Assembly (NCBI GenBank): GCA_964503715.1 | Contig: CAZDAD010000005.1 | Location: 1 to 58,752 of the forward strand | Direction: 5' to 3' | Source of the DNA: JARIHD01 sp964503715 | GTDB taxonomy: Bacteria > Patescibacteriota > Saccharimonadia > Saccharimonadales > UBA4665 | DNA: 58,752 bases | Shown: one piece after another, positions 27,436-35,893 of the stretch | Layout: every line of letters starts with the position of its first letter | How positions within the stretch are numbered: position 1 is the first letter of the stretch | The notes under the pieces: generated by a model | The model's input: the letters and a program-made list of their open reading frames with translations, nothing else | Database searches by the model: none | What the model was told of the DNA's origin: nothing | Program-made: the position numbers and the translations under genes

Positions 27436-29091
27436 CTAGCGCTTCATGGCGGCGTTTAGCGAGTTGAGCGCCCCGATAGTGTCAGCTATGTCGCCGTCTA
27501 TGGCAATGTAGTTTGTATGCCATTCAGGCTCAAACTTGTTTTTGAATTGTTCGAGGCCCTTGCTCGAAAAGACTGGCTTGAGGGCTCTCTTGATGGCGGC
27601 GAATACATGCCTACTCAGCCCCGTGTCGGGCATTGCTGCTAAGGGTACGAACCCAAGATCAAAGGATTTGCATTTGTTCCTGTCTAGGCTCAAGATAACT
27701 TCGCTGAGCAGAAAAGGCATTGCTTCGTTGGCTGACGGCAGAAAGCGCATAAGGTCTATGGTTAATCGAGAGCCGCTGCTTATGCTAGGTAGCTCGTTGG
27801 CGAAGGCTACTATCTTACCCGTACTGTCCTTAAGGGTATGTATGACCTGGTCGGCTAATTCCTCGCTATCATAATAACCTAGAGCAAAGCCTCGTTCGAC
27901 ATGATGACCATTGTTCAACCACTGGTCAGAAATATTTTGCAATTTGAGCATTGTCTTGAGGTCGTGTGGTGGCTGTATGGCTTGGTACCTTAGGCCCTGT
28001 TTCTGGGCTCTATTACGCTTCCAGCGCCACCATTTGTTTTTGACGGTTTCATTTGCAAATTTATCAATACCTATGACCGCACTGGACCCTATGGGTACTA
28101 TCGTGAGGTCTGCCTGGCGGTAAAACTTGGCATAACTGTTCTCGACCATGATCCAGGCTAACTTTGCACCGTAGGAGTGGGCGAACTTCTTGAAGTCGGC
28201 TATGGCTCGGCTGTAGTTTTTGGTAGACGTTATAGGATTTGCTAGCGCTAGTATGTACTGGCCCTGCTGTTTATATGCCACACAGGCATCGTAGCCATCT
28301 GCGAACCAGTACTGTTTATCCTCTGGCCACAGCTTGAAATAGTCCTCGGTGGAGGTTCCGTACTTTTTGAGTAGTAATTTAGCCTTTTTCTGGTCCTCAT
28401 CGGTGACTACAAAAGGTATTAGGCTTGGTAAAAACAAACCCAAAAATACCCACGCATACATAAAGACGCTCGTTGTCGTCAAGATATTGGCGAACAGCCT
28501 TGCTCTGCGGGAGTCATGAATTTCTGGCTCAGTTTCTATCAGTAGTACGCGAGCTACAACGCGGGACGGGCCAAAAGCTCGGCGGTCAAATCTATGGTCA
28601 GCCATGTAGTAGTAGCCAATGGATATAATAGTAATTACCAAAGTAGTGATGGCAACTATACGTGACATGTTCACTAGGCGGGTTCTAAATCTGTGAATAT
28701 TATGTTTGACGGTAAAGGCATCTTGAGCGTATATCAATAGCCCAAGGACAATCGTAAAAACCGCTGCCTGAAATACTGAATGGCCCAGTATTCCATGCCT
28801 AAATATTTGAGCCAAGGTGAGCAGGACTGTGACGCGCCAAGCATTGACTGACTGCTGCCATAGCGCCCTCGAGATATAAAGCATCGCTAGGGATATTATA
28901 ATGGCATGGCCTGACATCCAGGATGTTTCGGGCATAAACATTAAGCTGTCTATTGCCGAATGTTCCTCGAAATGCAAAAGAGTATCAAGAATGCCTAATA
29001 TACCGCTAGCAGCTATGACCAATGAGATTACGTGCGCATAGTAGGTCTTGTCGGCACGGCTGATTATTTTTGGTATTAACTTTGGGTACAT
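27436..29091 (-). CDS. MprF-like aminoacyl-phosphatidylglycerol synthase (DUF2156)
   Basis: 551 aa. About six TM helices in the first 230 residues are followed by a cytosolic tandem-GNAT DUF2156 domain (KKYGTSTEDYFKLWPEDKQ; YKQQGQYILALANPI; GFALGYYD). In MprF this domain transfers lysine or another amino acid from aminoacyl-tRNA to phosphatidylglycerol, lowering surface negative charge. The MprF flippase domain is not fused here; a stand-alone one is at 5540-6427. TATGCT is exactly 6 nt before the ATG. It ends 4 bp from the convergent restriction gene. Confidence 0.87.
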   Translation of the reverse strand: MYPKLIPKIISRADKTYYAHVISLVIAASGILGILDTLLHFEEHSAIDSLMFMPETSWMSGHAIIISLAMLYISRALWQQSVNAWRVTVLLTLAQIFRHGILGHSVFQAAVFTIVLGLLIYAQDAFTVKHNIHRFRTRLVNMSRIVAITTLVITIISIGYYYMADHRFDRRAFGPSRVVARVLLIETEPEIHDSRRARLFANILTTTSVFMYAWVFLGLFLPSLIPFVVTDEDQKKAKLLLKKYGTSTEDYFKLWPEDKQYWFADGYDACVAYKQQGQYILALANPITSTKNYSRAIADFKKFAHSYGAKLAWIMVENSYAKFYRQADLTIVPIGSSAVIGIDKFANETVKNKWWRWKRNRAQKQGLRYQAIQPPHDLKTMLKLQNISDQWLNNGHHVERGFALGYYDSEELADQVIHTLKDSTGKIVAFANELPSISSGSRLTIDLMRFLPSANEAMPFLLSEVILSLDRNKCKSFDLGFVPLAAMPDTGLSRHVFAAIKRALKPVFSSKGLEQFKNKFEPEWHTNYIAIDGDIADTIGALNSLNAAMKR

Positions 29092-29110
29092 GTTGTGAGC
29101 ATATCAAGAC

Positions 29111-29443
29111 TTAGGCGGCCGCAGCCCTCAGGGCTTGTTCGATACTAACTGCTGGTTGTAGACCGACTAATTCCTCAACAACTTTGCCGTTCCTGAATAT
29201 TTGCATATTTGGTATGCCCCTAACGCCGTATTCGCTGGCTAGTTGGTTGTTGTCGGCTGAATCCTCGATGTTTACTTTAGCTATATCTATATTCGGATTA
29301 GTCATGGCGATTGTGTCTAAAACGGGGCTCATTGCTCTGCATGGCGGGCACCATTCAGCCCAGAAGTCGACTAATACGACTTTGTCGCTCTTAAGTACTT
29401 TTTCTTCGAACTCTTGTCGATTTGCAATTTTGACCAAGGCCAT
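29111..29443 (-). CDS. Thioredoxin
   Basis: 110 aa, single thioredoxin fold without signal peptide. The active site is WCPPC (FWAEWCPPCRAMSPVL) rather than the usual WCGPC, with the conserved cis-Pro in GIPNMQIF. The ATG at 29443 has the Shine-Dalgarno GGAG 8 nt upstream; a 10-residue longer frame is open but the site fits the shorter one. It reduces cytosolic disulfides. It lies 19 bp upstream of the MprF-like gene on the same strand. Confidence 0.92.
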   Translation of the reverse strand: MALVKIANRQEFEEKVLKSDKVVLVDFWAEWCPPCRAMSPVLDTIAMTNPNIDIAKVNIEDSADNNQLASEYGVRGIPNMQIFRNGKVVEELVGLQPAVSIEQALRAAAA

Positions 29444-29535
29444 ATAAGTCTCCAGGTTATATAAGTAATCCAAGCTACTAAGTTATTATACCAATTGTCG
29501 TGATATATTAAGGATGTAATTATGGGGATATTTAT

Positions 29536-29922
29536 ATGCGCAAACTGATACTCATTATCGTAGCAATTTTAGTATTTGTAGGGGTCATTGTGATCAGTAA
29601 GGGCAATAATGATAGCTCCTCGCCAGCGCCAGCTGTTAGCAATAATGTCAAAAGTCTACCCCAGAATGTCAAGATATATGATGTACGGACCGCCGAAGAA
29701 TATGCCACTGCCCACGTGAAATCGGCAGAGCTTTTCCCTGTCGAGAATATGGAAAAAGGCAAATTACCTGATGTTGCCAAAGATACTGCCATAGCAGTTT
29801 ACTGCCGTAGTGGTCGTCGTGCGACAGAGGCCGTTGAGCTGCTTACCAAGGCTGGCTATACTAACGTTACGAATATTGGTGGTCTCGACGATTTGCCTAA
29901 ATATGGTCTAAAGGCGGAGTAG
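29536..29922 (+). CDS. Membrane-anchored rhodanese-domain protein
   Basis: 128 aa. An N-terminal TM helix or uncleaved signal (residues 3-22) and an Asn/Ser linker are followed by a rhodanese fold facing outside. It has YDVRTAEEYATAHVKSAEL and the active-site loop YCRSGRRATEA with the catalytic Cys. It may transfer or scavenge sulfane sulfur at the cell surface. GGGG about 10 nt before the ATG may act as ribosome site. The 3' end overlaps the convergent ogt gene by 26 bp. Confidence 0.87.
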   Translation: MRKLILIIVAILVFVGVIVISKGNNDSSSPAPAVSNNVKSLPQNVKIYDVRTAEEYATAHVKSAELFPVENMEKGKLPDVAKDTAIAVYCRSGRRATEAVELLTKAGYTNVTNIGGLDDLPKYGLKAE

Positions 29923-30418
29923 TACTTGCCTTTTCAAGCTGGAGCAAAAATCTTTTAGTGTCTATTCCAAAGGCGTATCTACCTATATCGCCGTTACTTT
30001 TTGTAACTCTATGACAAGGCACAATTAACGGTACGGGGTTTCGGGCGCAGGCTGATCCAACTGCTCTAACGGCTTTGGGGTTGCCAATCATGCCCGCCAA
30101 GTCCGCATAGCTAGCAGTTTGTCCGTAGGGTATCTGGCTCATAGCCTGCCAAACTGCCTGCTGAAATTTGGTGCCATACTGGCGGTATTTAATAGTACCA
30201 AGCCCCTCTGGCCTGCCGCTGAAGTAGTCGTGAACGGCGGATATATAAGGGTGCTCGGTCGTTTTGCTGAGTTGATTCTGCTCAACAAAAACGCCTGGCA
30301 GCCTTTTGATAACCTCCTGGACGTCTCCGAAGCTTGCTGCCAATACAACATCGGTGTCGTCTATGGCCATGCTGAAATCACCCACGGGCGTTTCGGCTAG
30401 CAGTATCCTTAGATGCAT
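29897..30418 (-). CDS. ogt: Methylated-DNA-protein-cysteine methyltransferase
   Basis: 173 aa suicide DNA-repair protein that removes O6-alkyl groups from guanine. It has the acceptor Cys in IVPCHRVTKS, the helix-turn-helix region TASYADLAGMIGNPKAVRAVG with its arginine finger, and a small N-terminal domain. It lacks the Ada regulatory domain. TACAAT is exactly 6 nt before the ATG (leaderless type). Confidence 0.95.
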   Translation of the reverse strand: MHLRILLAETPVGDFSMAIDDTDVVLAASFGDVQEVIKRLPGVFVEQNQLSKTTEHPYISAVHDYFSGRPEGLGTIKYRQYGTKFQQAVWQAMSQIPYGQTASYADLAGMIGNPKAVRAVGSACARNPVPLIVPCHRVTKSNGDIGRYAFGIDTKRFLLQLEKASTTPPLDHI

Positions 30419-30437
30419 GTAAGGATTGTATCATTCA

Positions 30438-30474
30438 ATAAAAATAACCCCTGTGGGGACGGGGGTTATTTTGT
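30438..30474 (-). terminator. Intrinsic terminator, minus strand
   Basis: Stem AAAATAACCCC / GGGGTTATTTT around a short G-rich loop. The minus-strand side runs into TTTTTATT. It lies about 160 nt downstream of the VUT gene end. The stem is also flanked by T on the plus strand, so it may work both ways. Confidence 0.75.
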
Positions 30475-30631
30475 TGGGGTGGAGGTTTGGGCATACGCCC
30501 TTCATATTCTCGCTTGTTCTACTCGGTGACTCATCTATGTCATCGCGGGTGAACAACTGTATTATCTATCTACTTAGCTAAACTGGCTGTAACAAACTTC
30601 ACACAATTTGCTTGATGTTTCTGGGCTAATA
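30475..30631 (-). other. 157-nt non-coding stretch between VUT gene and terminator
   Basis: No convincing gene. On the minus strand a possible -10 (GATAAT near 30575) is followed by short hairpins, one GATGAC/GTCACC with a mismatch and one GGGC-GTAT-GCCC, and then the terminator. It is either a long 3' untranslated region or a small RNA of about 110-130 nt. Confidence 0.3.
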
Positions 30632-31309
30632 TTATTGAAGTATGTTTTTTAGTCGTAGTCTGGTGTCGAAGTGGTCATTACCCTGAATGCGTTTTAGGTA
30701 CCTGACTACTATGTATGTCAGGGGTGTTATGAGCGCCTCAATTAAGAACTTCAGTATGTAGCCCGTGACCACCAGGCCAACTATAGCTCCATTGGATATC
30801 ACTCCGCCAAAGGCAATGAAGCCAAACAATGTTGTATCGACCAGTGCCCCTACTAGCGTAGAACCTAGTGTGCGTGCCCAAAGGTACTTACCTTTTGTTA
30901 GTACCTTCATTCGGGCCAGTACGAATGAATTGCTTAGCTCGCCTATCAGGTAGGCTATCATACTAGCAAAAACTATACGCGGCACCATGCCCAATATGGA
31001 TTCATAGGCGGACTGGTTGTGCCACTCTGGTGAGGCGGGCAAAAGCTGCACCATGTAGAAGATAAAAGCTGTCAGGATATTTACTAGGAAGCCCACCAAC
31101 ACTAACCTTCGGGCAGTTTTGAAGCCATAAACCTCAGTGATTATATCTCCCAAAATATAAGAAAGTGGGAACAGTATAACTCCACCGTCCAAAGTTACAT
31201 TGAATAAGCCCATGCTTATTAGTTTGGTGGCGGCTATGTTCGAGACGATTAGTGTCATTACAAATAGGGCCACAACAACTGTAAACGCAGTTTGCCGTCT
31301 ATCGTTCAA
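30632..31309 (-). CDS. VUT family queuosine-precursor transporter (YhhQ-like)
   Basis: 225 aa, about six TM helices with family segments NIAATKLISMGLFNVTLDGGVILFPLSYI cut by helices and GDIITEVYGFK. Family members import queuosine precursors (preQ0/preQ1 or queuine). The start appears to be TTG at 31309 with Shine-Dalgarno AAGGA 8 nt upstream. A TATACT (minus strand, 31376-31371) lies about 60 nt further upstream. No preQ1 riboswitch pattern was recognised in the short leader. No other queuosine gene is in the window. Confidence 0.85.
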   Translation of the reverse strand: MNDRRQTAFTVVVALFVMTLIVSNIAATKLISMGLFNVTLDGGVILFPLSYILGDIITEVYGFKTARRLVLVGFLVNILTAFIFYMVQLLPASPEWHNQSAYESILGMVPRIVFASMIAYLIGELSNSFVLARMKVLTKGKYLWARTLGSTLVGALVDTTLFGFIAFGGVISNGAIVGLVVTGYILKFLIEALITPLTYIVVRYLKRIQGNDHFDTRLRLKNILQ

Positions 31310-31590
31310 GATTTGATTCCTTGTTTATATTTAGAGATTGGTTGGCACTATGTCACCTATGCTGCCCTACAGTATAACCTAGGGCGTGCTACAATAAAAA
31401 AGTATTACTTTGCAGATTGGCGAGTATTACTAATATCGGCAAACATACCTCGGTCCCTGTGCGCCATCTATATCAATTAAGCTATGTGTAACGGCCTAGG
31501 CAGTCAGAGCAATGCCAACCGCCTAAAAGATAGCTCCACACAATCCGCTCTAACCCAGATTAACCTAATTCTATTAGTGTGGAGATTGAT

Positions 31591-31890
31591 ATGGACCCGA
31601 CGATTTTGATAAATGAACCAGTAGATGTAGTAGCCTCTTTTCGCAGTGGTAGTGCTCATAACGTATTGGCCGTGCCTAGAAAAATGCGCTTTAGGGGTAG
31701 AGACATAAAGTTTACTATTTTTGGCATGCGTCACCCGACCACTCAGGGCCACCGCATGATACATGTCTTTGATATGTCTGATGGTACAGATGATTATAGG
31801 CTGGAGTTTGACGCCGAGAAGCTGACGTGGATACTGGTTGCAGTAATACCTGGTGGCTCTGCCTCGGGGGATGGTCGATATGAAAATTGA
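31591..31890 (+). CDS. Small protein coupled to Y-family polymerase
   Basis: 99 aa, no recognised family. The ATG at 31591 has GGAG 6 nt upstream. The C-terminal half is clearly paralogous to the 13446-13730 product, with GHRMIHVFDMSDG, YRLEFD and a final Trp-x-LV strand. The last codons overlap the polymerase start by 11 bp, so both are made from one mRNA. The position recalls accessory proteins encoded beside translesion polymerases (UmuD, ImuA), but there is no sequence resemblance to either. A mutasome-accessory role is a hypothesis. Confidence 0.75.
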   Translation: MDPTILINEPVDVVASFRSGSAHNVLAVPRKMRFRGRDIKFTIFGMRHPTTQGHRMIHVFDMSDGTDDYRLEFDAEKLTWILVAVIPGGSASGDGRYEN

Positions 31891-33139
31891 GCTCCCCATA
31901 AACACTGCTGCGCCGCAAATAATGTGGATAGACCTCAATAGCGCATTTGCTATGGCTGAACAGCAGGCCCACCCCTCACTGCGCGGCAAACCAGTAGCTG
32001 TCACCAATCGCTTATCTAGGGAGTGCTGCGTGATTGCCTGTTCCTATGAGGCTAAGCGCCTAGGCATAAAAGTCGGTACTCGGCGTAGTGAGGCTATGAG
32101 GCTGTGCCCTAGCCTAGTAATGTTAGAGACCGATCCGCCCAAATACCATAATGTATACACAAAACTGCGTGACATACTCCAGAGCTATTCACCCGTGGTG
32201 ACAATGCGTAGCATCGACGAAGGTATGGTTGATTTTAGCTGTCTCAGGGACGCTCGGCAGCTAGATTTAAGCCAGACGGGCATGGAGATAAAGCAGCGAG
32301 TCAAAGATGAGATTGGTGATTATATGAGTATCAATGTTGGCATAGGCCCTAACCGTTTTTTGGCAAAGGTAGCTGCGGGGCTTCACAAGCCTGATGGCCT
32401 AGATATCATAGATAGCACAAACTTGCGTGGGGTTATGGCGAGTCTCGAGCTTCAGGACTTGTATGGTATAGCTCATGGCTATGGTAGGCGCTTGCGAATG
32501 TATGGTATAAATACGGCACTTGATTTTCTGGAGGCCGAAGAAGAGCTCTTGAGTAAGCACGTGTTCAAGAGTGTTGATGGCACCAAGTGGTATAGGCGTC
32601 TGCGTGGTTATGAAGTTGATGATCAGCCAACAAATCTGTCGATGGTCGGCCGTGAGTGGGTAGTCCATGACCCTGGCGCTGGAGAAGAGTATTTGCGCTC
32701 ATGTCTACATCATCTATGCGACACAGCTGCTCTTAAGCTAAGGTACCGATGTGTTGAGGCGCGCGGTGTATGTGTGATGGCTAATTTTAGGGTTGGAGGA
32801 CGGTTCAAGGAAAAGCATGTATCTGCTACCCCATTGTTTAGCAACGAAGACATTTGGCGGGTTGCTAACAGGTTGTTCGATAAGCGCCCTAGGCACTTAC
32901 TAGTGAACAAAATAGCCGTACTGCTGTACAAAATTGAGCCATCTAGGTCAGATCAAGCCCACTTGCTCGAACATACTGCCAAAGCTAGGCTTTTGTCTGG
33001 CGCTGTAGATGACATCAATGACAGGCATGGTCTATTCACGATTCAGCCAGCTGACTCCTTGCTAGGTTCTAAGACGGTTAAGCAGAAAATACCTTTTGGC
33101 GGCACCGATTACTTTAACCTCTTGCTGAAAAAGCAGTGA
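31880..33139 (+). CDS. Y-family DNA polymerase (DinB/UmuC/ImuB type)
   Basis: 419 aa translesion polymerase. The palm begins MWIDLNSAFAMAEQQ (first catalytic Asp) and has SIDEGMVDF (catalytic Asp-Glu), so all three metal ligands are present, unlike inactive ImuB. The fingers hold CCVIACSYEAKRLGIKVG. The helix-hairpin-helix thumb and little-finger domains follow. No clear beta-clamp peptide is seen at the end. The ATG at 31880 is preferred: GGGGGA precedes it by about 8 nt and it overlaps the small upstream gene. Confidence 0.92.
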   Translation: MKIELPINTAAPQIMWIDLNSAFAMAEQQAHPSLRGKPVAVTNRLSRECCVIACSYEAKRLGIKVGTRRSEAMRLCPSLVMLETDPPKYHNVYTKLRDILQSYSPVVTMRSIDEGMVDFSCLRDARQLDLSQTGMEIKQRVKDEIGDYMSINVGIGPNRFLAKVAAGLHKPDGLDIIDSTNLRGVMASLELQDLYGIAHGYGRRLRMYGINTALDFLEAEEELLSKHVFKSVDGTKWYRRLRGYEVDDQPTNLSMVGREWVVHDPGAGEEYLRSCLHHLCDTAALKLRYRCVEARGVCVMANFRVGGRFKEKHVSATPLFSNEDIWRVANRLFDKRPRHLLVNKIAVLLYKIEPSRSDQAHLLEHTAKARLLSGAVDDINDRHGLFTIQPADSLLGSKTVKQKIPFGGTDYFNLLLKKQ

Positions 33140-33193
33140 TACAGTTATGAGCATTTTGCCAGCAGTCTCTCAGGTAGTACAGTTAATATTCAG

Positions 33194-34486
33194 ATGATGC
33201 AAATCAAAAATAACTTCAAACTGCTCTATGTGGCGATGGCTATCTCGGTAGGATTAGCCATCCCTATCGCTAAATTACCATCAATTATAAACCTCAAGAC
33301 CATCAGTCTGTACGGATCAGCAGTGATTGGCTATATGGGCATAATGATGCTACTTTGGATGTTTATTTTGGGCACTCGCAGCGTCATTTCATGGTTCACT
33401 GATGATTTCGCCAAGGCTATGAAGGTTCATAACTGGCTTGGTAAATACGGCGTTGCAGCAATATTTCTTCATCCCCTTTTGATAATCATTAGTTATGGAG
33501 AGTCGTGGTTTTACTCTTTTATACCAAGTTTTAGCAGTGAGTTTAACCGAGCAGTTACCTATGGTCGTTCAGCATTTTGGATATTATTAGTCATCTGGAT
33601 AACGTCCGCCGTAATTAGGAGCAAAGTATCATATCGTCCATGGAAATATTTGCACCTTGGTGCTTACTTGACACTACCCTTTGCATTGCTCCACGTTCCC
33701 GATACCGGATTGAGCTATGCATCGATGTTGACTTCTAGAATATACTTTTTTAGTGTTGTCGGTGGTCTTGCTGTTTTCGCTCTGTTTAGGCTCCGTGGTG
33801 CATTAAATATAAATAAATCTAGCTATAAGATTAGTCGTCACCAACAGATAAAAAGTGACGTGTTTTTGCTAGAAATGATGCCCACTAATACCTACAGCAT
33901 AAAGCCTGAGCTAGGCCAGTACGTGTACATAAAGTATGGCTGGTTTAGCGAGGATCATCCGTTCACTGTCTTGGACTATGATGGTGCTAGTGGCCGCATA
34001 ACTCTTGGCTATAGGGTATTTGGAGAATACACTCGCAGGCTTTCAGCCAAAACAGTAGGACAAAGAGTATGGCTGACGGGGCCATTTGGTCACTTTACTT
34101 CGGATATTGGGAGCAAACCAGTAGTGTATATAGCTGGGGGCATAGGCATAACTCCATTTGTTCAGAGGATTATAAAGCAAAAAGGTCAGCGTGAGCAGTG
34201 GCTGTTCTATGCGACTAAGTCACCCGAGACGGCTGTATTCTTGAGTGGCCTTAGACAGTCTTTGGGTGATTATTGCGTCAGTATATTTAGCCGTCAAAAA
34301 GTTACGGCGAGTAATGCCGAGTATGGGTATATAACTCGAGAGATTTTGGCAAAGTACCTAGGTGATCCGACTAAATATAATTACTACATATGTGGCCCAG
34401 CGGCCATGATTGAGACTGTTACTCGTGCCATATTGGCGAGTAATGTTGATGAATCACGGATTCATTTAGAACAATTTGAGTTTTAA
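33194..34486 (+). CDS. Ferric-reductase-like membrane oxidoreductase (heme + FAD/NAD(P)H)
   Basis: 430 aa. The N-terminal ~200 residues hold six TM helices of the ferric-reductase-like type, with likely heme-ligand histidines in MKVHNWLGKYGVAAIFLHPL and YLHLGAYL...LLHV. A ferredoxin-NADP-reductase-type module follows: DHPFTVLDY for FAD, GPFGHFT, then IAGGIGITPF for NAD(P)H and CGPAAMIE near the end. It passes electrons from cytosolic NAD(P)H across the membrane. It converges on apbE and a flavinylated-protein gene, its likely outside acceptor. Confidence 0.9.
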   Translation: MMQIKNNFKLLYVAMAISVGLAIPIAKLPSIINLKTISLYGSAVIGYMGIMMLLWMFILGTRSVISWFTDDFAKAMKVHNWLGKYGVAAIFLHPLLIIISYGESWFYSFIPSFSSEFNRAVTYGRSAFWILLVIWITSAVIRSKVSYRPWKYLHLGAYLTLPFALLHVPDTGLSYASMLTSRIYFFSVVGGLAVFALFRLRGALNINKSSYKISRHQQIKSDVFLLEMMPTNTYSIKPELGQYVYIKYGWFSEDHPFTVLDYDGASGRITLGYRVFGEYTRRLSAKTVGQRVWLTGPFGHFTSDIGSKPVVYIAGGIGITPFVQRIIKQKGQREQWLFYATKSPETAVFLSGLRQSLGDYCVSIFSRQKVTASNAEYGYITREILAKYLGDPTKYNYYICGPAAMIETVTRAILASNVDESRIHLEQFEF

Positions 34487-34493
34487 ACATTGT

Positions 34494-35342
34494 CTAAGCT
34501 AATTGTGAACGCTTAATAAGTATCGCTCTGGCATTAAATTGCTTCTCGAGCTTTTGTTTAAGTTGGGGTTTGACGATTAGTATGGTTGCTAGGGTGTCTG
34601 CAATTAGGGCCGACTCAGCCCTTACGTATGAGGATACTACTTCGCTGTCGCTTGACTGCCCCGTGCTGGGGTCGATTATGTGATGGTGTGATTTATCGTC
34701 CTGCACCCACCTACGCTTAATTGTCGAGCTAACCGCCAAGGCGCCTTTGGCTACAGATGTCTGACCGATAGTTTTACTTTGATCGGTTGGATGTTCTAGG
34801 TATAACAATTTGGGAGTATCTGAATGTACATATATATCACCGCCCCCGTTAATAATGTAATTATTTATGCCTTGGTTGCTTATGATTTTGCATAGTTTAT
34901 CGATTAGCCAGCCTTTGCCAAAACCCCCAAAATCAATTGTCGAACCTCTAGGTATAGATACTAGCTCCTTGGTAAATGATGCCTTATCCCAAAAGTCGGC
35001 ATCAACTTCTTGAGCCAAGTTGGGGTTACCATAGCCTTTTGCATGCAATTGCCCGCCGACGGAAATGTTAAAAACGCCATCTGATAGGTCATGCATCTTT
35101 TTCGCAAAGGTTAACATGTTAAGCATTTCATCTGGCGGGTTATATAGCTTGTGCCGTCGATTCAATGCCCCAACCAAAGAATTGTCTAAGAATCGAGAAT
35201 AAGACGTGTCGAAATTATGTAGCTCTGCTAGAAGCAGCTTCTCAAGGCGCACTATTTTTGCGTTACTGACATCACCAATAAATTCACACTCCCAGTGGGT
35301 GCCTAGGCCGTCAAACCCAATGTATTTAGGCTTTTGCTTCAT
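34494..35342 (-). CDS. apbE: FAD:protein FMN transferase
   Basis: 282 aa. It has the ApbE signatures DFGGFGKGWLIDKL, NGGGDIYVHS and HHIIDPSTGQ. It attaches FMN to a Thr/Ser of target proteins; the target is almost certainly the FMN-binding protein encoded 17 bp in overlap upstream. I see no lipobox or signal peptide at the N-terminus, although ApbE usually works outside the membrane. It may be leaderless or its start may lie elsewhere; no better start is evident. It runs convergent with the ferric-reductase-like gene, 7 bp apart. Confidence 0.93.
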   Translation of the reverse strand: MKQKPKYIGFDGLGTHWECEFIGDVSNAKIVRLEKLLLAELHNFDTSYSRFLDNSLVGALNRRHKLYNPPDEMLNMLTFAKKMHDLSDGVFNISVGGQLHAKGYGNPNLAQEVDADFWDKASFTKELVSIPRGSTIDFGGFGKGWLIDKLCKIISNQGINNYIINGGGDIYVHSDTPKLLYLEHPTDQSKTIGQTSVAKGALAVSSTIKRRWVQDDKSHHHIIDPSTGQSSDSEVVSSYVRAESALIADTLATILIVKPQLKQKLEKQFNARAILIKRSQLA

Positions 35343-35844
35343 TGAGTATAGAAGATATAGCCTGCTCGAACCCGTAGGTTGTTAGCGAAGCGCCACCTAT
35401 ACGGCTAAAACTTGTTAGGCTACTGATGTCCTGCCCGACTACGGCTCCCTGCAGCTCCGTGTCGAATGAGTCAATATACATCTGTGACTCCTGATCACTA
35501 GCATCATGAGTGGCGTTAACTGCTGTTACTTTTCCACTCTTGACCGTCAGAGACACTTTGATATTGTTCTGCCAGCCGTGCGGTACATTGTAAGACTTTG
35601 ATGCTGTGTAGGTTCCATCTTTGTAGTTTGAACTGGAAGTGGCTGTATTATTTTCGGAACTGCTGTAGTTTGTTGTAGCCGTATTGTTAGGGCTAGACGG
35701 GGTAGCTGCTGTTGAGCTAGTAGATGTATCGGTGCTCATGGGACTGCCCTCGTCACCTTTTATGAGAGCGTAGCCACCGATTGATGCCGCAAAGATTATG
35801 GCGGCGGCCCCGATACTAAAGAATACTTTGTCTTGTGGTTTCAT
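35326..35844 (-). CDS. Membrane-anchored FMN-binding domain protein
   Basis: 172 aa. A TM anchor (about residues 8-27) and a Ser/Thr/Asn-rich linker (34-70) are followed by a single FMN_bind domain. DGTYTA marks its start, and GGASLTTYGFEQAI is the flavinylation region where ApbE attaches FMN through a phosphoester to Thr. This is a one-electron carrier held on the outer face of the membrane. It is translationally coupled to apbE. It probably takes electrons from the adjacent ferric-reductase-like protein; the final acceptor is unknown. Confidence 0.9.
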   Translation of the reverse strand: MKPQDKVFFSIGAAAIIFAASIGGYALIKGDEGSPMSTDTSTSSTAATPSSPNNTATTNYSSSENNTATSSSNYKDGTYTASKSYNVPHGWQNNIKVSLTVKSGKVTAVNATHDASDQESQMYIDSFDTELQGAVVGQDISSLTSFSRIGGASLTTYGFEQAISSILNEAKA

Positions 35845-35893
35845 AACTATAATTTATTGCAACAAACTGAGATTAAGCTTACAGAAATCCAAT

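Noticed and set aside
30430..30510. Short minus-strand frame starting MKGVCPNL across the terminator
   Set aside because: It runs through the terminator stem, a common false positive. There is no ribosome site.
31310..31376. PreQ1 riboswitch ahead of the VUT transporter
   Set aside because: The short leader lacks the preQ1-I core (TTC-N-AGC-x-A ... CACCC). No supporting pattern was found.
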